A stretch of 64,000 nt of DNA from Ignavibacteria bacterium. Its GTDB lineage: Bacteria > Bacteroidota > Ignavibacteria > Ignavibacteriales > SURF-24. The translations under genes and the position numbers were made by a program. The stretch lies in the NCBI GenBank assembly GCA_025612375.1, contig JAAXKN010000011.1, positions 41,503-105,502 of the forward strand, read 5' to 3'. Shown here piece by piece: positions 25,856 through 34,130 of the stretch. Numbering within the stretch: position 1 is the stretch's first letter; each line of letters opens with the position of its first letter. Under the pieces are notes generated by a model. That model saw nothing but the letters and a program-made list of their open reading frames with translations, did not search any database and was not told the DNA's origin.

Positions 25856-27232
25856 ATGACAGATAAAAAGTTTCTTAACAGCGATGAGGTCTCGGAAATT
25901 ATAGCAAAGCTGGGGCTTGAGTTTGCAGTTGTACACAACCCGGCACCTTTATATCCCGAAATCGAACTTTATCCGCTTGCTCCAAAGATAACAGCTCCAC
26001 AGAAGGAACTCTCGGCTGTTTTAATGGACCTTGAAGGGACTGTCTGCTCAACACTGGATTTAAGGCTGCATGCACTTGAGAATACTGTCCGTTCAATAAG
26101 CGGCAGGCTGACAAAAGATGAGTGGAAAGGACTTGATCCCCTTATTGATCACCCGAACCTCACGGGAATAGGGACCCCGGAGCAGATCCGCTATCTCATA
26201 CAGCGCTATCATAACTTTATAAAGCCTGAGGCGATGAAGGAAGCCTATCTGCATTCTGTACTCTGGACAATTATTTCGGGCCACAACGAGGAAAGGAAAG
26301 ATGAATCCAGATACAGTCTGGAGCAGGTTGGCCTTGGGGAAATGTTAAAAGACAGTAAGCTTCAAGAGCTTATGCTTCAGAAAGAGTTTAATAAGTTTAA
26401 TTCCAACCTTATCAGGAATTACTTTCTGCACAAATATGGCAGCCTGCTGTCAATAAAGAATTTTGAGGAGGCTGTACGGGCAGCTACAGAGATATTTTTC
26501 CAGAATTATCATCAGATGCTGGAGCTTGTCAAGTATGGTGAAGGGAGCAATCTGGCAGAAGAAGTTTCAGGCCAGAGCGAATTGCCGCTTATAAGGCCCC
26601 TGCCCTCAATCCCTGTACTCTTTGCCCTGGTAAAAGGATGGCTTGGGGAAGATATCAGCTATTTGTTTGATGAAATGAGAGAGGAGCTTAAGCAAAAAAG
26701 CAGCCAGGTTTACCGCATCAGCAGCCAGGAAGAAGCCAGAGAGAAGCTGGTTAAGCTTGGGAAGTTTTTAGAAACTCACCCCCTTAAGTTAGCCCTGGTC
26801 ACCTCTTCAGGAGGCTATGAGGCAGACATCATACTGGTTGAACTTTTCAACGTCATTTCTCATGAGATAAGGAAATGGAAGATCCCGCAGGCAAAAAAAG
26901 AAATGCTCCTGGAAAAGTTTTCTGATTATAAAAACGTAGTTGATGTATTTATAACAGCAGACAAGGTCAGCAGGATCAGGCCAAAGCCTCACCGCGATCT
27001 TTTCAGCATTGCATTAAGCAGGCTCGGTATTCCGCATAGCACGTTCAGCCGCATACTGGGCTTTGAGGATTCTGAAAACGGGATCATCGCCCTGCGCGCC
27101 TCTGGAATTGGCCTTACGGCGGCGGTACCGGCAACGAGGAATTCGAGGCACGATCTTTCTGCGGCATCTTTCATACTGCAGGGGGGCATAACCGAAGCGT
27201 TATTAAACTATAATCTTTTTATAAGTTTGTAA
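25856..27232 (+). CDS. HAD-superfamily hydrolase-like protein with a large cap insertion
   Basis: A 458-residue protein with the haloacid dehalogenase fold. Motif I is AVLMDLEGTVCST with nucleophile D58, but the +2 position is E60 instead of the usual aspartate. Motif II is probably ALVTSSGG, motif III the lysine in RPKPHRDLF, and motif IV GFEDSENGI. This order matches the beta-phosphoglucomutase/phosphatase branch. The long region from about 70 to 310 is a helical cap insertion, much larger than usual. I start at 25856, because GGAGA lies seven bases upstream; a TTG at 25817 is less likely. The substrate is unknown, and the altered +2 residue makes phosphatase activity uncertain. Confidence 0.75.
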   Translation: MTDKKFLNSDEVSEIIAKLGLEFAVVHNPAPLYPEIELYPLAPKITAPQKELSAVLMDLEGTVCSTLDLRLHALENTVRSISGRLTKDEWKGLDPLIDHPNLTGIGTPEQIRYLIQRYHNFIKPEAMKEAYLHSVLWTIISGHNEERKDESRYSLEQVGLGEMLKDSKLQELMLQKEFNKFNSNLIRNYFLHKYGSLLSIKNFEEAVRAATEIFFQNYHQMLELVKYGEGSNLAEEVSGQSELPLIRPLPSIPVLFALVKGWLGEDISYLFDEMREELKQKSSQVYRISSQEEAREKLVKLGKFLETHPLKLALVTSSGGYEADIILVELFNVISHEIRKWKIPQAKKEMLLEKFSDYKNVVDVFITADKVSRIRPKPHRDLFSIALSRLGIPHSTFSRILGFEDSENGIIALRASGIGLTAAVPATRNSRHDLSAASFILQGGITEALLNYNLFISL

Positions 27233-27318
27233 AATAATCTTTTTTGCCGTAAGTATATTCAGTGGATTTTTTATAAATTTGTAATTAATATAAGCTATAG
27301 ATTAACCCCGGAGCAGTT

Positions 27319-28338
27319 TTGAGCAGATACATACATACAGAAAGCAAATTCGGCAGTTTCAAAACTATAATCCTGAAAGACACGCTTTCGGGCAGCAGCG
27401 TTGAAATTGCACTCAGAGGCGCCACACTGCTGAATTTTTTTATCCCCTTAAAAAATAAGCTCTTCAACATCATTGACGGTTATCAGACCCCAAAGGAACT
27501 TGAAGAGCAAAGCGGAGCACGCTCATGCATTATGGCCCCCTTCTCCAACAGGATTGAAGGCGGGTTTTATGAATTTGATGACGCGCAGCACCAGATGTAT
27601 AACCCCGTAAATCCGCAGCGCGAGGCGATCCACGGCTTTGCAAGGGTGATTGATTTTGAGGTAAAGAAAGTTACAACCGATGAACACAAGGCGGAACTTA
27701 TACTCTTTACGAACAAGCTCAGGAAAGACGCCTTTAAGGGATATCCTTATGCGGTGGATGTTGAAGTAAAGTTTGTCCTAAAAGACAATGAGCTTCACGT
27801 TGATATTACAGGGCACAATAAAGGAACCGAAGCCGCCCCCTTCGGATCGGGCTGGCACCCTTACTTTAAGACCTCGGATGAAGGAGTGGACCACCTGGTT
27901 CTTACAATTCCCGCCTCCAGCGTTATAATTGTGGACGAGAAGCTGATACCATTAAGCGGAGAGGATGCATACTTGCCGATCAGTGAGATGCCGGAGGCTG
28001 ACTTCCGTCCGTCGAAAGACATTTACCAGAATACAATAGGCGACAGAGAGGTAAACTACTGTTATGCGGACCTGCAGGCAGGCAGCGACGGTATAATAAG
28101 GTCCACAATAAGGGATCCCAAAAACGGTCTGAAGATTACGGTATTCCAGAAAGGCGGGGTGTTTTATGCCTATTCGGCAGATGAAGTCAAGTATCGCCCC
28201 AGGATGTCGATTGCCCTGGAGCCGGTACAGTACATTACAAATTCGTTTAACCGTCCGGAACTAAAAGACAAGATGACGCTGAAGCCCGGCTGTTCGGTTA
28301 CTTTCAGTTTCGGAGTTATTACAGAAGTTCAGAAATAG
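27319..28338 (+). CDS. Aldose 1-epimerase (galactose mutarotase family)
   Basis: A 339-residue beta-sandwich enzyme interconverting alpha and beta anomers of aldoses. The family marks are present: MAPFSNRIEGG, the substrate-binding HGFARV, the catalytic histidine in GSGWHPYFK and the catalytic glutamate in SIALEPVQY. No signal peptide is seen, so it should be cytoplasmic. I use the TTG at 27319, since GGAG lies five bases upstream and there is no alternative ATG before the conserved start of the domain. Its proximity to the HAD-like gene suggests sugar metabolism. It ends at a clear terminator. Confidence 0.9.
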   Translation: MSRYIHTESKFGSFKTIILKDTLSGSSVEIALRGATLLNFFIPLKNKLFNIIDGYQTPKELEEQSGARSCIMAPFSNRIEGGFYEFDDAQHQMYNPVNPQREAIHGFARVIDFEVKKVTTDEHKAELILFTNKLRKDAFKGYPYAVDVEVKFVLKDNELHVDITGHNKGTEAAPFGSGWHPYFKTSDEGVDHLVLTIPASSVIIVDEKLIPLSGEDAYLPISEMPEADFRPSKDIYQNTIGDREVNYCYADLQAGSDGIIRSTIRDPKNGLKITVFQKGGVFYAYSADEVKYRPRMSIALEPVQYITNSFNRPELKDKMTLKPGCSVTFSFGVITEVQK

Positions 28339-28354
28339 CACATATTTATTCAGC

Positions 28355-28388
28355 AGGCTCCCCGGGATTTACCAGGGGAGCCTTTTTT
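28355..28388 (+). terminator. Terminator of the aldose 1-epimerase gene
   Basis: The stem AGGCTCCCC/GGGGAGCCT (28355-28363 with 28375-28383) closes an 11-base loop and is followed by a run of six T. Confidence 0.9.
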
Positions 28389-28543
28389 ATAAAAGGCATC
28401 TCTTCCCGCCGCTACCTTAAATTTACTTTTCAAATAAAAATTTTTTCTGAATAAAAATACTTTTCGAATAAAAAAGTTTTACTAATACCTCATCCTTAAA
28501 AAAGAAATTTGGTCTTTAATGCTCAATCAGGTAATTTTGAAGT

Positions 28544-28583
28544 GCGGAATTTTAGTGCATTTTTTTGTGCACTAAAATTCCGC
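28544..28583. repeat. Perfect 16-bp inverted repeat in the wecB leader
   Basis: GCGGAATTTTAGTGCA (28544-28559) is the exact inverse complement of TGCACTAAAATTCCGC (28568-28583), with an 8-base T-rich loop. It lies 60 bases before the wecB start. The arm core TTTTAGTG recurs in another intergenic inverted repeat of the same operon. Confidence 0.85.
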
Positions 28584-28643
28584 GCAATTAATTACGACGA
28601 TATACAATCAATATGCCCATTTAATATCATAAGGATGCGATAA

Positions 28644-29825
28644 TTGAAAAAGATTGCAGTAATATTCGGCACACGTCCGGATACCATAAAAATGGCTCCA
28701 ATTATACAGGAAATAAAGAAAAACAGTAAACAGTTTGAACTTTTAACCATTGCCACTGCCCAGCACAGGCAGATGCTCGACCAGGTTCTGCAGGTTTTTG
28801 ACATTAAACCTGATTACGATCTGAACATCATGAAGCCGAAGCAGACGCTTGCTTCAATAACAAAAAACACGATCGAAGAGCTTGACAACGTCTTCAGCAA
28901 AGAAAAGCCCGACATGGTTTTAGTTCAGGGCGATACCACTACAACATTTGTAGGCAGCCTGGCCTCCTTCTACAGGCAGATACCCGTAGGTCACATTGAG
29001 GCGGGTCTGAGGACAAACGACAAGGCAAATCCCTTCCCCGAAGAAATAAACAGAAGACTTACGAGCTCAATTACCGAGCTTCACTTTGCCCCCACAGAAA
29101 CGGCAAAAAAAGCACTCTTAAAAGAAAACATCGATCGCAAAACCGTATTTGTAACGGGAAACACGGTCATTGATGCCCTGAAGGTTTCAGTAAAGAAAAA
29201 ATACAAGTTTTCGATAATGAAACTGAATGAACTTGTAGGCCAGAAGAAGAAAATCGTACTGCTTACCATGCACAGGAGAGAAAATTGGGGAGCTCCGATG
29301 CAGGGTGCCTGCGATGCGGTAAAAAGACTTGCCATGGCTTATCCGGAGCTGAACTTCGTGTTTCCGGTGCATCTTAACCCGATTGTCAGGGATGTCGTAT
29401 TCCCTACACTGGACAAGATTGAAAATGTGCACCTGATAGAGCCTTTGGATTACATGGACTTCGTAAACCTTATGGCGAAATCCTACCTGATCATAACGGA
29501 TTCAGGCGGTGTTCAGGAGGAAGGGCCGCACTTCGGCATTCCGATTCTTGTATTAAGAAAAGTTACCGAACGCCCGGAGGCCGTAAAGTACGGGACTGTG
29601 AGACTGGTCGGCCTGGATGAAAACAAGATCTATTCAACGGCAAAAAAACTTATAGATGATAAAACATACTATAATAAGATAGCTTCAGCTGTTAACCCTT
29701 ATGGCGACGGCCTCTCGGCAAAAAGAACGGTTCAGATTATAAAGAACTATTTCGGCCTCTCCAAAGCTGCGGTAAATGAATTCATCCCCAAAGCCGGAAA
29801 TAAAAAATCCGGAAACAAAAAGTAA
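28644..29825 (+). CDS. wecB: UDP-N-acetylglucosamine 2-epimerase (non-hydrolysing)
   Basis: A 393-residue cytoplasmic enzyme interconverting UDP-GlcNAc and UDP-ManNAc. The WecB/MnaA marks are intact: the N-terminal FGTRPDTIKMAP (D instead of the commoner E at the fifth position), AQHRQMLDQVL, the catalytic aspartate in QGDTTTTF, the glutamates in HIEAGLRT and PFPEEINRR, and the histidine in MHRRENWG. The uridine-binding ITDSGGVQEEGP follows. It starts with TTG, 9 bases after an AAGGA site. As first gene of a synthase-type exopolysaccharide locus, it probably supplies ManNAc precursor. A specialised uronate epimerase (WbpI-like) cannot be excluded. Confidence 0.92.
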   Translation: MKKIAVIFGTRPDTIKMAPIIQEIKKNSKQFELLTIATAQHRQMLDQVLQVFDIKPDYDLNIMKPKQTLASITKNTIEELDNVFSKEKPDMVLVQGDTTTTFVGSLASFYRQIPVGHIEAGLRTNDKANPFPEEINRRLTSSITELHFAPTETAKKALLKENIDRKTVFVTGNTVIDALKVSVKKKYKFSIMKLNELVGQKKKIVLLTMHRRENWGAPMQGACDAVKRLAMAYPELNFVFPVHLNPIVRDVVFPTLDKIENVHLIEPLDYMDFVNLMAKSYLIITDSGGVQEEGPHFGIPILVLRKVTERPEAVKYGTVRLVGLDENKIYSTAKKLIDDKTYYNKIASAVNPYGDGLSAKRTVQIIKNYFGLSKAAVNEFIPKAGNKKSGNKK

Positions 29826-29845
29826 AGCCTGCGGTAAAACCTGGC

Positions 29846-29925
29846 ATAAAAACTGCACTTTTATAAAAAAAGCGTGCTGTTTTTATGGAAATTCAGCTCT
29901 TTGGGCCCGATCGGGCTCAAAGAGC
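29846..29925 (+). promoter_or_regulatory. Two consecutive hairpins between wecB and the deacetylase/hydrolase gene
   Basis: Hairpin one pairs ATAAAAAC-T-GCAC (29846-29858) with GTGC-T-GTTTTTAT (29874-29886), with one mismatch. Hairpin two pairs GCTCTTTGGGCCCG with CGGGCTCAAAGAGC (29896-29925), a 14-bp stem with one G-U pair and a two-base loop. A short T run (ATTTTT) follows nine bases later. Together they may act as an attenuator or an RNA-stability element. Confidence 0.6.
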
Positions 29926-30011
29926 AGGAAATTTTTACATGTAAATTTTTCCGGTGGTCATTCTACTTCTTTATTAAAAAAGGACCCTTTATACACTTTA
30001 ATGAAAAGCGC

Positions 30012-33000
30012 ATGAAACATATTAAAATACTCTTTCTTCTACTACTCACATTACTGGCTGTCTCACCAAGCTTTGCAGCAGGAAATGGGAATAAGAAAAT
30101 ACTGATAGTTGTTCAGGGCAGTTCAAACCTCAGAAATTATGCCATTGGCGATGCCAGACAGCTGGCGGCCCTGCTTGGACATTTTCAGACTGATGTCACC
30201 TACAAGGGCATGGACGATTACAAGCCCAGGGAATTAAACAGCTACGATTACACATTTTATATCGGTTTTTATGTAAAAGACCCCGTACCTCAGAAGTTTG
30301 CTGATGACGTCATAAGGACGAACAAGCCGGTCATATGGATGAACACCGGCATGGCTGAAAGCTCAAATAATAAAACTTTCAAAAATAAGTACGGCTTCTC
30401 GGTCTCAAGAATCGATTCCTCTTACCAGTTTGACCAGGTAAAGGCAAACAAAAAGATTTTTACCAAAGGGGAAGGCAAAAACAACATTATTGAAATCTCC
30501 GACAGGAAAAAAGTTGTTGTAATGGCTACGGCATATTCCACAAAAAAGAAAATGGAAGTGCCGTACATCATAAAGTCTGATAACCTGATCTACATTGCCG
30601 ACTCGCCTTTTTCCTATGCTACCGAAACCGACAGGTATCTTCTTTTTGCAGATATGCTTCATGACATTCTGCATGAAAATCACGAGAGCTCTCATTCAGC
30701 CATACTAAGAATTGAAGACATAAACCCCACAGACAGCCCGGACAAGATAAGAGAAGTGGTGGATGTACTCTCGGAGCGCGGTATACCTTTTCTTGTCGGC
30801 GTAATCCCATTTTATGTAAATCCTGGCGATGGCACAAGGCTCAGCCTTTCGGACAAGCCCGACCTGGTGGATGCTCTTAAGTATGCCGTAAGAAACGGCG
30901 GGTCAATCGTCATGCACGGCTCGACTCACCAGTACAGGGGCATTACAGCAGGAGACTTCGAATTCTGGGACGGCAATGCAGACAAGGTTATAAAAAACCA
31001 GACAGAAGCAGACATAAGGCAGAAGATTGAAATGGGCATTCAGGAGCTAATGAAAAACGGCCTCTACCCTGTTGCCTGGGAGACGCCGCACTATACGGCT
31101 TCTTTCCTTCTTTATAAAACAGTAAGCCAGTACTTCTCTACTGCAGTTGAACAGAGGCTCGCAATTGAAAGCTCAGACTACAGCCAGTACTTCCCTTACG
31201 TCATAAATAAAGATCTTTTCGGGCAGAAGATATTTCCCGAAAACCTGGGATACATTCCTCTTGACAAGGATATTAACGTAAGCCGCAAGTACGTGCAGAA
31301 TATAATTAAGGGGGCAAAGGTAAACCTTAATGTCAGGGACGGCTTTGCAGCCTGCTTTTTCCATTCATTTCTGGACGTGAGCCTCTTAAAAGAGCTCGTT
31401 GACGGGGTGCGTGCCCTTGGCTACAACTACATAGACCTGAAGGATTACAATAACTGGGTAAGAACCAATAACAGGATAATACTTACCGGTTCGCAGGATT
31501 ATTCAGTAAAATTAAACGATCAGTTTCTTACCGAGTCTTACATAAACGATAAAGGCGAGGTAGAAAAGAAAACCATTTCAGATAAGAAGCTCTCGGGCCT
31601 TATAACAAAAAACATCAAGCTTCAGCCCGGGGAGCTTTACAAGGCTGAACCTATAGAGTTCAAGGAATATGAACCTTCATTTTTTGAAAAGCTGGTAAAT
31701 TTCTTCAAAAAGATTTACAACAGTCTTTTTCATACAGATGAAAAATGGCGCAATGCCGAGGTTGCAGTTCTCTGGAACCACTATGCCAACGGCGCGGCAT
31801 ATAACGACCAGGCCTCACTGGTTGCAGCTTTCAAGAGCGTTAACATAAATGTCGATACGATATTTACAGGAGAGGCAATCAACCCCAAAGGCTACAGCCT
31901 GCTTATTGTTCCTTACGCCGCAGTAGACTCGCTTCAGCCCAAGGATTACGACATAATTACACAGTACGTTGAGCAGGGCGGCAACCTGATTACCGATACT
32001 AAGAATGAAGTTGCAAAGGAACTGGGAATTAAGTTCAGCCAGACCAGAATAAAAGTTCATGGAATAAGGGATAAGTTCTTCATGGAAGAGAAGATATTCT
32101 GGAGAGAAGGCGAGCTTATGAACAAGCTGGAAATTGAGGACAAAGTTGACGAGATATTCTCCACGGACGAAATGACGGGAGCACCTGTTGAGATCGGCAA
32201 GCCGTTCGGCAAAGGAAAGGTTCTGTTCTTAGGCTCAAGGTTTGATCCCCTTTCGCAGCACGGGTACAGCCTTTACCCGTTCCTGCTCGAACACGTCAGA
32301 AAGTACTTCCAGTTAAGGCCCGCAGTAAGGCGCGACAACCTGGAGGTATACTTCGATCCCGGATTCAGGCACACTACGAGCACAGAGGATCTGGTCAAGC
32401 AGTGGGTACACGAGGGTATAAGAATAATTCATGTTGCAGGCTGGCACCAGTATCCCAAGTATACTTATGATTACAAGAAACTAATTGAGCTGGCACATGC
32501 CAACGGAATACTGGTTTATGCATGGCTGGAGCCCCCGCAGGTAAGCCTGAAGTTTTACCAGGAGCATCCGGAGTGGAGAGAGAAAAACTACAAGGGTGAG
32601 GATGTAAGGCCTTCGTGGCGCTATCCTGTTGCTCTTACCGATCAGGAGTGCCTGAAGGCAATGACGACGGAGTTTACCAGGTTCCTGGGATCGTATCAGT
32701 GGGACGGCGTAAACCTGGCAGAGCTTTATTTCGAGGCCGGTAAAGGGCTGGAGAATCCGAACCTTTACACTCCGATGCATGAAAGCGCACAGAAGGAGTT
32801 CAAACAGAGATATAATCTGGATTTGAAGAAGATCTTTACTCCCGGAACGGCTTCATACTGGAAGACCAACCCCGTCGTAAAGTCTCTTGTGACAGAGTAC
32901 AGGATAAACAAGCTTTCAGAAGTCTATGAAAGGCTTCTTACAGCATTTAACGCCTTCGCACAGAAGAAGAAGGGCTTTCAGGTAATTGTAACTGCGATGG

Positions 33001-33953
33001 ACAGCTACGGGTCTCCTGAGTTAAAGGATTATATAGGCGTCGATATGACGAGCATAATTTCACTGCAGAAAAAGCATAATTTCCTCCTGCAGGTAGAAGA
33101 TCCGCAGAACCTCTGGTCAACCGACCCGATGCGTTATGTTGAAATAGGAAGGAAGTATAATAGCTTGATCGGCGACAGCACAAAGCTGCTTCTGGACTTA
33201 AACATACTTACATTCAGAAACAACGAGTCTCTGGCAACCCCCTTCCCGACAGAGATACAGACCGGAACGGAAAGCTTCCTTCTTGTAAAAGCAGCCTCCA
33301 TGGGAGCACCAAGACTAACCATTTATGCCGAGTCGAGCGTAAATCCGCAGGATATGTTCTTCCTGCCTTATGCCCTTGCAAGCAAGGTTGAGTACCGTTT
33401 TACAGGAGACGGATATGAGGTAAACTCGCCCTACTCATTTACAATTCGTCTTCCGAAGGACATAAAGGAAATTCTGCTCGACGGAAGCCCAATTGCGCCT
33501 TCGAGGGAGAATTCATATCTGATTCCGGCAGGAAAGCATTTTATAAAGCTCAACATGAATATCACAAATACATTCTCCACGCATGAGCTTCAGACAAGGA
33601 TCATGTCATTTACGGGCAATATCCTTTCTGTCGCATATGGAATGCAGGGGATAAAATTTGAATACGATTCTGAGGCGCGGAACGTTATTTCCCTCAACCG
33701 TGAGCCGACCAGTGTTAAGGTTGACGGACACGATTACAGCTTTACGGTATTGAAAGGAAGCGACTGCTACAGCATATACCTGCCCACAGGGCGCCACCAG
33801 GTGGAACTGGTTGCAGGAGATGCGTTCTCTTACGGGATCAACCTGACAAGCTTATGGTCATCTAACGGAATTGCAATTTTCGGATCAATTGCAATCATGA
33901 TGCTCATGGTAATGTACTTTACGATGAAAATATATAAAAGGAAATACCGTTAA
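30012..33953 (+). CDS. Exported PelA-like fusion: Rossmann-like, DUF2334 deacetylase, GATase-like and TIM-barrel hydrolase domains
   Basis: A 1313-residue exported protein. A signal peptide (MKHIKILFLLLLTLLAVSPSFAAG) is followed by a Rossmann/GATase-like domain (27-225). Next is a DUF2334 polysaccharide-deacetylase-like domain (about 227-490), with the metal-site acidic pair in ILRIEDINP (E235, D236) and HGSTHQ (302-307). A second GATase-like segment (about 583-770) and a TIM-barrel glycosidase-like domain (about 775-1100, VYFDPGFRHT, IIHVAGWHQY, VYAWLEPPQ) come next. A beta-rich region and one C-terminal membrane helix (about 1280-1305) close the chain. PelA of the Pel system also joins hydrolase, Rossmann-like and deacetylase parts. 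I infer that it deacetylates and trims the polymer made by the adjacent synthase. The ATG at 30012 fits the signal peptide; it overlaps the stop of a four-codon minicistron starting at 30001. Confidence 0.82.
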   Translation: MKHIKILFLLLLTLLAVSPSFAAGNGNKKILIVVQGSSNLRNYAIGDARQLAALLGHFQTDVTYKGMDDYKPRELNSYDYTFYIGFYVKDPVPQKFADDVIRTNKPVIWMNTGMAESSNNKTFKNKYGFSVSRIDSSYQFDQVKANKKIFTKGEGKNNIIEISDRKKVVVMATAYSTKKKMEVPYIIKSDNLIYIADSPFSYATETDRYLLFADMLHDILHENHESSHSAILRIEDINPTDSPDKIREVVDVLSERGIPFLVGVIPFYVNPGDGTRLSLSDKPDLVDALKYAVRNGGSIVMHGSTHQYRGITAGDFEFWDGNADKVIKNQTEADIRQKIEMGIQELMKNGLYPVAWETPHYTASFLLYKTVSQYFSTAVEQRLAIESSDYSQYFPYVINKDLFGQKIFPENLGYIPLDKDINVSRKYVQNIIKGAKVNLNVRDGFAACFFHSFLDVSLLKELVDGVRALGYNYIDLKDYNNWVRTNNRIILTGSQDYSVKLNDQFLTESYINDKGEVEKKTISDKKLSGLITKNIKLQPGELYKAEPIEFKEYEPSFFEKLVNFFKKIYNSLFHTDEKWRNAEVAVLWNHYANGAAYNDQASLVAAFKSVNINVDTIFTGEAINPKGYSLLIVPYAAVDSLQPKDYDIITQYVEQGGNLITDTKNEVAKELGIKFSQTRIKVHGIRDKFFMEEKIFWREGELMNKLEIEDKVDEIFSTDEMTGAPVEIGKPFGKGKVLFLGSRFDPLSQHGYSLYPFLLEHVRKYFQLRPAVRRDNLEVYFDPGFRHTTSTEDLVKQWVHEGIRIIHVAGWHQYPKYTYDYKKLIELAHANGILVYAWLEPPQVSLKFYQEHPEWREKNYKGEDVRPSWRYPVALTDQECLKAMTTEFTRFLGSYQWDGVNLAELYFEAGKGLENPNLYTPMHESAQKEFKQRYNLDLKKIFTPGTASYWKTNPVVKSLVTEYRINKLSEVYERLLTAFNAFAQKKKGFQVIVTAMDSYGSPELKDYIGVDMTSIISLQKKHNFLLQVEDPQNLWSTDPMRYVEIGRKYNSLIGDSTKLLLDLNILTFRNNESLATPFPTEIQTGTESFLLVKAASMGAPRLTIYAESSVNPQDMFFLPYALASKVEYRFTGDGYEVNSPYSFTIRLPKDIKEILLDGSPIAPSRENSYLIPAGKHFIKLNMNITNTFSTHELQTRIMSFTGNILSVAYGMQGIKFEYDSEARNVISLNREPTSVKVDGHDYSFTVLKGSDCYSIYLPTGRHQVELVAGDAFSYGINLTSLWSSNGIAIFGSIAIMMLMVMYFTMKIYKRKYR

Positions 33954-33961
33954 ATTAAGCC

Positions 33962-34075
33962 GCAGGCACTAAAATCCTCTGATTGGAAATAATGGTCTGA
34001 TGTTTTTGAAGAGGTTTGGTCTTGGAGGTGCATAAAACTTTTTAGCCGTTGGGAAAAACGGGTTTTAGTGCCTGT
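33962..34075. repeat. Long-range inverted repeat between operon genes two and three
   Basis: GCAGGCACTAAAATCC (33962-33977) and GGGTTTTAGTGCCTGT (34060-34075) pair over 16 positions with two G-U pairs, enclosing 82 bases. The element begins eight bases after the stop codon of the PelA-like gene and ends 56 bases before the synthase start. Its core matches the hairpin upstream of wecB. Confidence 0.75.
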
Positions 34076-34130
34076 GGTTTTTAATAAAAGTAATACTTAC
34101 TACTCTACTATTTTAATTAAAGGAAAATCA

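Larger units (their letters stand above)
28339..28643. other. Leader region of the exopolysaccharide operon
   Basis: A 305-base stretch without a gene. It contains the terminator of the aldose epimerase gene (28355-28388) and a strong 16-bp hairpin (28544-28583) before wecB. Confidence 0.6.

Noticed and set aside
28544-28583. The 16-bp palindrome considered as a transposon end or attachment site
   Set aside because: No transposase, integrase or matching direct repeat is present, and the related copy lies in another space of the same operon, which favours a control element.
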